The translations under genes and the position numbers were made by a program. The notes below the pieces were generated by a model. It was not told the DNA's origin, made no database searches, and saw only the letters and a program-made list of their open reading frames with translations. A stretch of 64,000 nucleotides of DNA from an uncultured Bacilli bacterium (GTDB lineage Bacteria; Bacillota_I; Bacilli_A; RF39; UBA660), in contig CANRNY010000005.1 in assembly GCA_947632085.1 (NCBI GenBank), positions 16,024-80,023 of the forward strand, given 5' to 3'. Numbering within the stretch: the stretch's first letter is position 1; the number at the start of each line of letters is the position of its first letter. Below are positions 34,437 to 41,604 of the stretch, piece by piece.

Positions 34437-34445
34437 TGATATAAT
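34437..34445 (+). promoter_or_regulatory. Extended -10 promoter of the CDF gene
   Basis: TGATATAAT followed by AAAGGAGAGA before the ATG at 34471; it starts 5 bases after the ZIP stop. Confidence 0.55.
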
Positions 34446-34470
34446 TAAAAAGCACTAAAGGAGAGATACT

Positions 34471-35361
34471 ATGGATATGGAGCGATTTGTCGAAGCTAAA
34501 AGAGCAAGTATATTAGGAATTATTGGTAATGTATTTCTTTTTATTATAAAGATAGTAGTTGGATTTATATCTTCTAGTCAAGCCATGCTTGCTGATGCTT
34601 TTAATAGTGCATCTGATATATTAAGTTCAATTATGACTTATATAGGTTCTAAAATAGCTAGTAAAGGGGCAGATGAAGACCATAACTTAGGACATGGTAA
34701 AGCTGAATATATATATTCAATGCTTATTAGTGTAACAATGATTGTTTTAGGAATAAAAATATTATGGGATTCAGTAATAGCTTTATTTATCCAAAGTAAT
34801 TATGAATTTACTATTTGGTTAGTAGTAGTTTGTATAGTAACGATTATAGTTAAATTATTATTATATTTTTATACAAGAAAGATTAGTAAGAAGTATAATA
34901 ATTTATTAGTAGAAGCGAATAGTAAAGATCATCGTAATGATGTATTTTTAACTTCTTTTAACTTATTATCAGCTTTATTTTCATTAGGTGGAATATATAT
35001 AGTTGATAGTATTGTAGGTATTATAATTTCTTTATGGATTGTTTATACAGGAATAAAGATTTTTATTGGAAGTTATGATGTATTAATGGATAAGACAATA
35101 TCTAGTAATACAAAAGATAAGGTATTAGATATTATTAAAGAACATAAGGAAATCGTTAAGATTAATCATTTTAATGCAACACCAGTTGGTTATTTATACC
35201 AAGTTAGTTTTTCAATATTTGTAGATGGTAATTTATCGACTTTTGCTAGTCATAAGATAGCTAATGATTTGGAAAAAGAAATTGATGAAAAAGTACCAGA
35301 GATTTATTTAACGGTTATTCATGTTAATCCGATTGATAAAAGTAAAGATTCTAGTAAATAG
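34471..35361 (+). CDS. Cation diffusion facilitator (CDF) metal exporter
   Basis: The 296-aa proton-coupled exporter of Zn2+, Fe2+ or Mn2+ has six membrane spans and a C-terminal cytoplasmic domain. Metal-site residues are in LADAFNSASDIL (~39), HNLGHGKAEY (~72) and SKDHRNDVFLT (~152). The first site reads DAFNSASD; together with HxxxD in span five, this could favour Fe/Mn or Zn, but the specificity is uncertain. Confidence 0.92.
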   Translation: MDMERFVEAKRASILGIIGNVFLFIIKIVVGFISSSQAMLADAFNSASDILSSIMTYIGSKIASKGADEDHNLGHGKAEYIYSMLISVTMIVLGIKILWDSVIALFIQSNYEFTIWLVVVCIVTIIVKLLLYFYTRKISKKYNNLLVEANSKDHRNDVFLTSFNLLSALFSLGGIYIVDSIVGIIISLWIVYTGIKIFIGSYDVLMDKTISSNTKDKVLDIIKEHKEIVKINHFNATPVGYLYQVSFSIFVDGNLSTFASHKIANDLEKEIDEKVPEIYLTVIHVNPIDKSKDSSK

Positions 35362-35371
35362 AATCTTTTTT
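35344..35371 (+). terminator. Intrinsic terminator of the CDF gene
   Basis: AAAGATTCTA (35344-35353) and TAGAATCTTT (35359-35368) with Ts. The compact promoter of the next gene begins at once (TGATAAAAT, 35373-35381). Confidence 0.8.
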
Positions 35372-35399
35372 GTGATAAAATAAAGATGGAGGTATAAGA

Positions 35400-35762
35400 A
35401 TGAAATTATTTAAATGTATGAAGTGTGGAACACTTATTGAAATGTTAGAAGAGAATTGTACTGTTATGTGTTGTGGAGAAGCAATGCAAGAATTAAAAGC
35501 TAATAGTACAGACGCAGCAGTAGAAAAACATGTACCTGTATGTGAAGTAGAGGGAGATTTAGTAAAAGTAACAGTTGGTGAGGTTGCTCATCCAATGGAA
35601 GATGATCACTATATTCAATTTATTATTGCTGAATACAAAGATTCAGTAGTTAGATTTAATCTTAAACCAGGTGAAGCTGCTGAAGCTACTTTTGATTATG
35701 AAAAAGGTATGACTATTTACGAATATTGTAATAAACATGGACTTTGGAAGAAAGAACTATAA
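35400..35762 (+). CDS. dfx: Desulfoferrodoxin (superoxide reductase)
   Basis: The 120-aa iron enzyme reduces superoxide to peroxide in anaerobes. The N-terminal desulforedoxin module has CMKCG (9-12) and CC (~28-29) as the FeCys4 site. The catalytic module has EKHVPVC (~43) and AHPMEDDHYI (His ligands) and YEYCNKHGLWK (~110), the Cys/His pair of the active FeCys-His4 centre. GGAGGT precedes the ATG. The VOC and DUF4186 genes follow with almost no gaps. Confidence 0.95.
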   Translation: MKLFKCMKCGTLIEMLEENCTVMCCGEAMQELKANSTDAAVEKHVPVCEVEGDLVKVTVGEVAHPMEDDHYIQFIIAEYKDSVVRFNLKPGEAAEATFDYEKGMTIYEYCNKHGLWKKEL

Positions 35763-35764
35763 AA

Positions 35765-36178
35765 ATGGTTTTTAATAAAAATATTCCAGAATTAGCGGTT
35801 ACTAATTTAGATAATTCAATAAAGTTTTATAAAACTTGTGGTTTTAAAATAGAGTATGAAAGAAAAGAAGACTTATTTGTTTTTCTATCATTAGGTGAAA
35901 TTCAATTTATGCTACAAGAAATAACAGCGGATGATAAATGGCAAGTTGGTAAGTTAGAGTATCCATTTGGTAGAGGAATTAATTTTCAGTTAGAAGTTAA
36001 TAATGTTTCAAAGATATATAATGATTTAATAAAAGCGGGGTATCAAGTACAATATCCAATTGAAGAAAATTGGTATCGTGAAGGAGATAAGTTATTAGGA
36101 AATAAGGAATTCTTAGTAATGGATCCGGATGGATATTTACTCAGATTTGCGCAAGATATCGGTTATAAAGATGAATAG
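35765..36178 (+). CDS. VOC-superfamily protein (glyoxalase/bleomycin-resistance type)
   Basis: This is a 137-aa two-module VOC fold. The first half starts IPELAVTNLDNSIKFYKTCGF. The second has VMDPDGYLLRFAQ near the end, as in bleomycin-binding relatives. Members bind metal or sequester drugs; the role here is unknown. ATG 35765 is two bases after the desulfoferrodoxin stop, with GGAAGAAAG upstream inside that gene. The upstream alternative 35744 overlaps dfx. Confidence 0.85.
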   Translation: MVFNKNIPELAVTNLDNSIKFYKTCGFKIEYERKEDLFVFLSLGEIQFMLQEITADDKWQVGKLEYPFGRGINFQLEVNNVSKIYNDLIKAGYQVQYPIEENWYREGDKLLGNKEFLVMDPDGYLLRFAQDIGYKDE

Positions 36179-36551
36179 TAGAGCGATAAAGATAATTGAT
36201 GATAAATTAGATAGTTTAAAACATTCAAAGTTTAGAAGTAGTTTTCATTTACGTAAGAGAGAACTTAATTATTTGAAAGATAAAGGGTATGAAGTTATTG
36301 AAAGTCATGCTAGAGATTTTATAAAAAACAAGTTAGCTCCTGCTGAACCATTAAATGATGGGAGTCAAACACCAATGAAAAATCATCCAGTTTTTATTGC
36401 TCAACATGCAACTGCAACTTGTTGTCGTGGTTGTTTAGAAAAATGGCATCATATTCCTAAACATAGAGAATTAACTGATAATGAACAGAATTATATAGTA
36501 GCTTTAATTATGGAATGGATTAAAAGAGAAAATAAAAAAAATGTTAATTAG
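36171..36551 (+). CDS. DUF4186-family protein
   Basis: The 126-aa small basic protein is of unknown function. It has the conserved blocks of this family: FRSSFHLRKREL, KLAPAEPLNDGSQTPM, HPVFIAQHATATCCRGCL and EKWHHIPKHRELT. The Cys and His cluster (CCRGC, WHHIPKH) suggests a metal site. It overlaps the VOC gene by 8 bases, so the dfx-VOC-DUF4186 set is one transcript, perhaps linked to stress. The start at 36171 matches the length of relatives. Confidence 0.85.
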   Translation: MNSRAIKIIDDKLDSLKHSKFRSSFHLRKRELNYLKDKGYEVIESHARDFIKNKLAPAEPLNDGSQTPMKNHPVFIAQHATATCCRGCLEKWHHIPKHRELTDNEQNYIVALIMEWIKRENKKNVN

Positions 36552-36567
36552 TTTTAACATTTTTTTA
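36535..36567. terminator. Bidirectional terminator between DUF4186 and the CNNM-like gene
   Basis: AAAAAAATGTTAA and TTAACATTTTTTT with a small loop between convergent stops; it has A/T tracts on both sides. Confidence 0.8.
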
Positions 36568-37566
36568 ATTGTATTCATCTTCGATATTACCAACAATTTC
36601 TTCTATAGCATCTTCCATTGTTAAAATACCAATAAATTCGTTATTATCCGTAATGATAGAAATTGTTTCGTGGTTTTCTTGCATTAAACGAAATATATCA
36701 TCTATCTTTTCATTTTTATCAAAAAATAAAGTTTTATGGATAATATCTTTTAATTTAAGAACTTTATTACTTTGTTGAAGATAAATAAAATCTTTAATAT
36801 TGATATAACCTAAGACTTTATCATCTTTTAAAACTGGATAACGCGTAAATAGTTTCTTTTTTATTTTTTTAATAATTTCTTCTTTAGAATCATTGATGTC
36901 TAAACAGGTAATTTCACTACGAGGAGTCATAATCTTTGAAGCTCTTTTATCATTAAATTTAAAAATATTTAAAATATATTCTTTTTCTTTTTCTTCCACG
37001 ATTCCTTCTTTACTACCTGTAATTATCATGTGTTTGATATCTTTTTCAGTTAAGGAGTTATCATGTTCTTTAATATGAAATATTTTACAGATAAGATCAG
37101 TTGAAACCGTAAGGAGAATAATTAAAGGGTAGAATATTTGCGAAATAAAAGAAATAATATCAATCGTTAAATTAGCTATTTTAAGAGGATTTGAACGAGC
37201 AATTTTTTTAGGAACTAATTCACCAAAGACTAATGTTATGTAAGAGAGAATTAAAGTTATAATAACCATTAATACATTTTCAGTAAAATTAATACTGATA
37301 AAATAAAGGCCATATTCTTCAATAAGAATATCAGTAAATGTTTCAGAAGCAAAAGCACTAGCTAGAAAGCCAGCTAAAGTAATACCAATTTGAATAGTTG
37401 ATAAAAATTTACTTTCTTCATTTAACATTTTAAGTATTTTTTTAGACTTCTTATCTTTTTTATGACTAATAGTATATTTATCTAACGATAGATAAGCTAT
37501 TTCACTAGCTGATAAAAGACCATTTATAAAGATAAGAATGGCTAGAAAAAAGAATCTAATTAACAT
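36565..37566 (-). CDS. CNNM/CorC-like membrane protein with DUF21 and CBS pair
   Basis: The 333-aa protein has an N-terminal DUF21 domain with about four membrane spans (~1-150), including SASEIAYLSLDK and FGELVPKKIARSNP, which are family signatures. A CBS pair follows (~180-330): MTPRSEITCLD, LFTRYPVL and FIGILTMEDAIEEIVG. The usual C-terminal CorC_HlyC domain is absent; the protein ends right after the second CBS. Relatives move Mg2+ or are linked to its efflux. Confidence 0.88.
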   Translation of the reverse strand: MLIRFFFLAILIFINGLLSASEIAYLSLDKYTISHKKDKKSKKILKMLNEESKFLSTIQIGITLAGFLASAFASETFTDILIEEYGLYFISINFTENVLMVIITLILSYITLVFGELVPKKIARSNPLKIANLTIDIISFISQIFYPLIILLTVSTDLICKIFHIKEHDNSLTEKDIKHMIITGSKEGIVEEKEKEYILNIFKFNDKRASKIMTPRSEITCLDINDSKEEIIKKIKKKLFTRYPVLKDDKVLGYINIKDFIYLQQSNKVLKLKDIIHKTLFFDKNEKIDDIFRLMQENHETISIITDNNEFIGILTMEDAIEEIVGNIEDEYN

Positions 37567-37609
37567 ACAATCACCATTAATAGTATAGCATAATTATTAA
37601 ATAAAATTA

Positions 37610-37618
37610 TGATATAAT
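37610..37618 (+). promoter_or_regulatory. Extended -10 promoter of the 37637 gene
   Basis: TGATATAAT ends 18 bases before the ATG; TGGAGTGAT (37625-37633) is at the expected start of the transcript. Confidence 0.6.
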
Positions 37619-37636
37619 TATAAATGGAGTGATAAT

Positions 37637-37948
37637 ATGGATTTAAAAGATACTTTTAGATATCTAGTTGGAGCTTACTACGGTGTAAGTGAAATGGATA
37701 ATTATGAATTAAAAGAATATGTATTAAAAGATATCGAAGAATATATAAAAGAGTTTATAAAAGATAATCCAATCAAAGATTTTGATTATCGTAAGGAAGC
37801 AGATTTAGTTAATGAAGAAAGAAGTGTTAAAACTAAATTACAAGATAGTTTAATTGTTTTACCTAAAGTTAATGCTTCGATGGAACTTATTTTATTAGTA
37901 AAAGCGAAAATAAAAGAATTAAGGGAAGAAGAAATAAATTTAAATTAA
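37637..37948 (+). CDS. Small hypothetical protein
   Basis: This is a 103-aa, charged, helical, soluble protein that I do not recognise. It begins MDLKDTFRYLVGAYYGV and ends in a Lys/Glu-rich helix. Codon use matches neighbours and it has a clean promoter and ribosome site, so it is likely real. The stop is followed by AT-only palindromes. Confidence 0.65.
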   Translation: MDLKDTFRYLVGAYYGVSEMDNYELKEYVLKDIEEYIKEFIKDNPIKDFDYRKEADLVNEERSVKTKLQDSLIVLPKVNASMELILLVKAKIKELREEEINLN

Positions 37949-37965
37949 TTTAAATTTAAATTAAT
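37937..37965. repeat. AT-only palindrome and direct repeat
   Basis: A 20-bp perfect palindrome (37937-37956) and a 13-bp direct repeat (37937-37949 and 37953-37965) lie at the 3' end of the 37637 gene, just before the ncRNA promoter. With no GC the stem would be weak. Confidence 0.5.
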
Positions 37966-37968
37966 CTA

Positions 37969-37997
37969 TTGACAACTAAATAAAATGGTGTTATAGT
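37969..37997 (+). promoter_or_regulatory. Near-consensus promoter of the structured RNA
   Basis: TTGACA (37969-37974), a 17-bp spacer and TATAGT (37992-37997). It is among the strongest promoters in the window and drives no protein gene directly. The expected start at ~38004 is the first base of helix P1. Confidence 0.85.
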
Positions 37998-38003
37998 AAT
38001 ATT

Positions 38004-38332
38004 ACTTGATAGTAAAGTAGACATTAAAGTTATTTTTTCTCTTTTTACTATTTAGATTTTTAATCTATAATAGTCGATATTATTTTTATAATAATATCCG
38101 ATAACAGTTATTTGTTATCCATAACATTCTGAAATATGTTTGTTATTAACTTATTTTTTTAAAATAAGTTCAAAAGAGAAAAATAGCTTGTCTATGAATC
38201 GCTGAACTATCAAGTTGTACGTACGTTGGTGGATCTTAGATCAGTGAGTATCATCAAAATTATTCTGTCAAATGGTTTTAGTGATATTTTCCACCAGGGA
38301 TATAGCGTTGACAGATGCTATATCTTTTTTTT
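38004..38332 (+). ncRNA. Candidate structured noncoding RNA, ~329 nt, family not recognised
   Basis: No ORF fits this 425-base gap. The transcript would begin with P1 (38004-38012 with 38207-38215, 9 bp), P2 (38018-38023 with 38189-38194, 6 bp) and P3 (38028-38045 with 38172-38188, 17 bp with one bulge). Inside these lie five hairpins: 38047-38074, 38076-38098, 38100-38119, 38121-38146 and 38148-38170. The 3' part has a stem (38227-38233 with 38290-38296) that encloses an arm 38249-38286, then the terminator hairpin. The apical loop of the arm (38264-38271) is complementary over 8 bases to the terminator loop (38308-38315). I see no RNase P, tmRNA, SRP or 6S signature. It is most likely a free RNA; a riboswitch for the VanZ-like gene is the alternative. 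Confidence 0.8.
38299..38332 (+). terminator. Intrinsic terminator of the structured RNA
   Basis: GATATAGC (38299-38306) and GCTATATC (38317-38324) with a 10-base loop, then eight Ts. The loop pairs in principle with an upstream loop of the same RNA. Confidence 0.9.
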
Positions 38333-38344
38333 GTGCTTAAAATT

Positions 38345-38353
38345 TGCTATACT
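38345..38353 (+). promoter_or_regulatory. Extended -10 promoter of the VanZ-like gene
   Basis: TGCTATACT ends 20 bases before the ATG at 38374, with GGAGGTGG (38363-38370) between. It suggests the gene is transcribed independently of the RNA terminated at 38332. Confidence 0.5.
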
Positions 38354-38373
38354 TAGAGTAGTGGAGGTGGACG

Positions 38374-39099
38374 ATGATAAATAAAGTTAACTATTTTATT
38401 GGATTTTGTAGTTATATTATGGCAATTATCTTAGTTATTTATTATTTGATTTTAGAGTTTTCAATCATAACTCTTACATCACCTCTTGATCGAATTAAAA
38501 TTGTTATATTAACGGTTTTATTAATGTATATAGGTTTAACTTTTTTAAAGAAAACGGGCAATGAGATTTTTAATAAGTTACCTAAATATAATCTTATAAT
38601 ATGGTTTGTTTTATATTTAATAATGATTTTAAATTTAACATTATTTGATAAGTATTTTGGAAGAACTTCAGTAGTTAATAGTATTACAGATATCTTAGAT
38701 TATCAAAGAATGAAAAATGATTTTGATTCTTTTGCTAATACCATTCCTTTTAGAACGATTAATAATTTTTATATCGGTTATCAAAATGGGAATGTTGGAT
38801 TAGAATATTTTTTACGTAATATAGTAGGCAATTTAATTGCTTTTACCCCATTAGCTTTTTTCATACCAAGGCTTTTTAAATTTATTAATAAATGGTATAA
38901 ATTCTTTATTATTGCAAGTATTTTTATATTAGGAATTGAATTTTGTCAGTTTTTAATGAATAGTGGGGCTTTTGATATCGATGATTATCTTTTAAATATA
39001 AGTGGAACTATGGTATTATATATATTAATAAATAACAAATGGGTAAAGAGTTTGTTAGATAGAATGTTTTATTTAGAGAAGGAAGAAAAAATATGTTGA
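38374..39099 (+). CDS. VanZ-like membrane protein
   Basis: The 241-aa protein has about six membrane spans. The VanZ-like core is in the second half: TIPFRTINNF, RNIVGNLIAFTPLAFF (~148), GIEFCQF (~187) and FDIDDYLLNISG (~200), the family's strongest pattern. VanZ gives teicoplanin resistance in enterococci by an unknown mechanism, and most family members are not resistance genes. It overlaps the next gene by 7 bases. Confidence 0.88.
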   Translation: MINKVNYFIGFCSYIMAIILVIYYLILEFSIITLTSPLDRIKIVILTVLLMYIGLTFLKKTGNEIFNKLPKYNLIIWFVLYLIMILNLTLFDKYFGRTSVVNSITDILDYQRMKNDFDSFANTIPFRTINNFYIGYQNGNVGLEYFLRNIVGNLIAFTPLAFFIPRLFKFINKWYKFFIIASIFILGIEFCQFLMNSGAFDIDDYLLNISGTMVLYILINNKWVKSLLDRMFYLEKEEKIC

Positions 39100-40193
39100 G
39101 GAAAGAATTAAAAGATAAGTTATTACTTATTACATATGCAATTATATTATTTGTTTGCTTGATGAATTATTCATGGATAGGAGGTATTTTAAAAAATTTA
39201 TTTAAATTATTATTACCTTTTATTATAGGTGGAATTGTAGCTTTCATTTTAAATGTATTAGTTAAGATGATAGAAGATAGTTTATTAAAGAAAATGAAAA
39301 AAGGTAAGAGAGCTACTAGCGTTATTTTATCTTTAGGATTTATTATTGGTTTTATAGCAATTATTTTATTTATTTTGATTCCACAAATTCATAATGCTAG
39401 TCAAATTTTTATTGATAATATTCCTGAGTATCAACAAAATATTTATAATTTAGGTAAGAAGATAGGACTTAGTGAAGAAGAATTAGAATTTGTAAATTTA
39501 GAAAATAATAAATTAAGAAATGAAATTACTAATTTGATTAGTAAAAATTCCAAAAGTATAATTAATGCATCAATGGGATTTGCTAATTCAGTATTTAGTG
39601 CAGTATGTGATTTCTTTATTGGATTAGTATTTGCTATATATATATTATTTGATAAAGAGAGATTAACAAGACAAATAAAGAAATTATTAAAGAAGGTATG
39701 TAATAGTAAAGTATATAATTTTATAGTAGATTTAGGTCATATGTCATATCTTTCATTTAGTAATTTTATTAAGGTACAAGTTTTTGAAGCTTGTGTGTTA
39801 GGTAGTTTATGTTTTGCGGGAATGGCTATTATAGGACTTCCTTATGCTGCTACTGTATCAGTATTAGTAGGAGTTACAGCATTGATACCAATTTTTGGGG
39901 CTTTTATAGGTTGTATAATTGCAGCTTTCTTAATATTTATGGTTAGTCCTTTAGAAAGTGTTATATTTGTTATTTTCTTTATAATATTACAACAAATTGA
40001 AACGAACTTTATTTATCCTAGAGTAGTAGGAGGTAAAGTAGGACTTCCTGGAATATGGGTTTTTGTTGCTGTAGTAATTGGTGGTAGTATTGGTGGAGTA
40101 TTTGGAATGTTATTCGGTGTTCCGGTAATGTCAGTAATTTATACTTTATTAAAGAATTATGTAAATAAAAAAGAAGGAGTTAAGAGTAGTTAA
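39093..40193 (+). CDS. AI-2E family transporter (PerM/YtvI type)
   Basis: The 366-aa membrane protein has about 7-8 spans. Family features are an early double span, LFKLLLPFIIGGIVAF, a soluble insert (~95-160) and the C-terminal GLPYAATVSVLVGVTALIP, QQIETNFIYPRVVGGKVGLPG and FGMLFGVPVMSVIY. Members include exporters of quorum signals and Na+(Li+)/H+ antiporters, so the substrate is not assigned. It is co-transcribed with the VanZ-like gene. Confidence 0.9.
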   Translation: MLRKELKDKLLLITYAIILFVCLMNYSWIGGILKNLFKLLLPFIIGGIVAFILNVLVKMIEDSLLKKMKKGKRATSVILSLGFIIGFIAIILFILIPQIHNASQIFIDNIPEYQQNIYNLGKKIGLSEEELEFVNLENNKLRNEITNLISKNSKSIINASMGFANSVFSAVCDFFIGLVFAIYILFDKERLTRQIKKLLKKVCNSKVYNFIVDLGHMSYLSFSNFIKVQVFEACVLGSLCFAGMAIIGLPYAATVSVLVGVTALIPIFGAFIGCIIAAFLIFMVSPLESVIFVIFFIILQQIETNFIYPRVVGGKVGLPGIWVFVAVVIGGSIGGVFGMLFGVPVMSVIYTLLKNYVNKKEGVKSS

Positions 40194-40202
40194 TTAAGAC
40201 AT

Positions 40203-40230
40203 AAAAAAAGCTTTTGATTAAGCTTTTTTT
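40203..40230. terminator. Bidirectional terminator between the AI-2E and symporter genes
   Basis: AAAAAAAGCTT and AAGCTTTTTTT around a 6-base loop between convergent genes. Confidence 0.85.
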
Positions 40231-41477
40231 AGTTTCTTAGTAACTTTTTCAACTTTTTTATTAAGCCATTCTTTACCATCGATAATACGAGCAACAAGCA
40301 TTGATGAAGCAGTATCACCAACAACATTTAACATTGTAGCTGGTGGATCGATGATTGTAGCGATGATTGTTAAGATTGGAAGAGCTGTTAGTGGAAAGCC
40401 CATCATTGTAATAATTAAAGTTTCAGAGATAGTTCCACCACCTACAGGAACAGCAGTTACAAGTAAGTTAGCAATTAAAGCAACACCTATTACTTTGAAA
40501 ATACTTGGATTAGCACCAAATAAGTAAACTAAGAACATAATTTTAAAGACACTACCAATTATTGATCCATCTTTATGGAAACTTGTTCCTAATGGAATTA
40601 TAGTTTCAGCGATATCATCAGATACACCCATAGCTTTTGAACATTTAATATTAACAGGAATTGAAGCAGCTGATGAACAAGTTGAAATAGAAGTAGCAGT
40701 AGCTGGGAAGACATTTCTCCAGAAAGTAAAGAAGCCTTTTTTACCGCCAGCAATGAAAGCATATAATGAATAAATAACAAAGTAGAATAAGATAGAAACA
40801 ATAGTATAAATAACAAATGTCTTAGCATAACCGACAGCGATTGATGCACCAAATGTTCCAATTAAGGAAGCAAAGTAGCAACCTAAACCGATTGGAGCAT
40901 ATAAGAAGACAAAATCAACAAATTTTAAAACAACTTTATTAGCTGATTCTAAAACTTTTTTGAAGTCTTCAGCTTCATCACCAAGTTTACTAATAGCTAG
41001 ACCAACTAAAATAGATACTACAACTAAAGCGATAATATTATCTTTAGATAAAATATCTTTAAAGTCGCTAACACTTATTACTTGGACAGTCCTTTCTAAA
41101 ATATTTAATTCTTCTTTAGTTTCTGTTCCTCCTAAACCTTCCATAATAACTTCAGTATCACTAGGATTAACAAGTTTCATAGAATATGTAGATACTAAAC
41201 CGATAGCAACAGCTACTAAAGAAGTAATAATAAAGACACCAAAGATTGATAAAATAACTTTACTTAATCTTTTTGGTTCTTTTATTTTAGCAATAGATGT
41301 CGTAATAGTTAAGAAAATTAACGGAATAATGATAACGAACATTAAGTTCATGAATAAATCACCAAATGGTTTTAAAACCTCCGTCTTTTCTTTAAATATC
41401 AAACCTACAATAGCACCAATTATTAAAGATACTAAAAGAATAATAGTTTGCTTATAATTTGACCAGAATTTTTTCAT
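40218..41477 (-). CDS. Dicarboxylate/amino acid:cation symporter (DAACS family)
   Basis: The 419-aa Na+- or H+-driven transporter for acidic amino acids, dicarboxylates or Ser/Thr has the Glt-type fold with eight spans and two re-entrant loops. The first loop is TCSSAASIPVN (~268), followed by IPLGTSFHKDGS. The second is PVGGGTISETLI (~345). IDPPATMLNVVGDTASSMLVAR (~385) has the Asp/Asn binding-site residues. AAAGGAGGAAAA before the ATG is a near-perfect ribosome site. It is transcribed alone. Confidence 0.92.
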   Translation of the reverse strand: MKKFWSNYKQTIILLVSLIIGAIVGLIFKEKTEVLKPFGDLFMNLMFVIIIPLIFLTITTSIAKIKEPKRLSKVILSIFGVFIITSLVAVAIGLVSTYSMKLVNPSDTEVIMEGLGGTETKEELNILERTVQVISVSDFKDILSKDNIIALVVVSILVGLAISKLGDEAEDFKKVLESANKVVLKFVDFVFLYAPIGLGCYFASLIGTFGASIAVGYAKTFVIYTIVSILFYFVIYSLYAFIAGGKKGFFTFWRNVFPATATSISTCSSAASIPVNIKCSKAMGVSDDIAETIIPLGTSFHKDGSIIGSVFKIMFLVYLFGANPSIFKVIGVALIANLLVTAVPVGGGTISETLIITMMGFPLTALPILTIIATIIDPPATMLNVVGDTASSMLVARIIDGKEWLNKKVEKVTKKLKKA

Positions 41478-41580
41478 AGTCTTTTCCTCCTTTAATAAAA
41501 TAATATGCGTTTATATTGTAAAGATAAAGTAACTATAATCCACATAGTAATGAATAAATATTTTAAAAAACCACAATATA

Positions 41581-41589
41581 TGATAAAAT
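41581..41589 (+). promoter_or_regulatory. Extended -10 promoter of the SEL1-repeat gene
   Basis: TGATAAAAT ends 15 bases before the ATG at 41605; AGTGGTGAG lies between. Confidence 0.45.
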
Positions 41590-41604
41590 TAAAGTGGTGA
41601 GAAA

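Noticed and set aside
38004..38332. Structured RNA as RNase P, tmRNA, SRP or 6S RNA
   Set aside because: None of the conserved cores I know (for example GAGGAAAGTCC of RNase P or the tRNA-like end of tmRNA) can be found; the nested helix plus five-hairpin layout does not fit them. This is judgement by eye, not a model search.
38374..39099. VanZ-like gene as part of a vancomycin resistance cluster with the VanY-like gene at 52875
   Set aside because: No vanH, vanA-type ligase or vanX, or vanR/S genes are present and the two genes are 14 kb apart on opposite strands; both are common housekeeping relatives.
41478..41604. Transfer RNA genes or attachment sites in intergenic gaps
   Set aside because: I checked the larger gaps (11388-11673, 12016-12231, 21323-21800, 37949-38373, 61021-61206) for cloverleaf arms and GGTTCGA-type T-loops and saw none.
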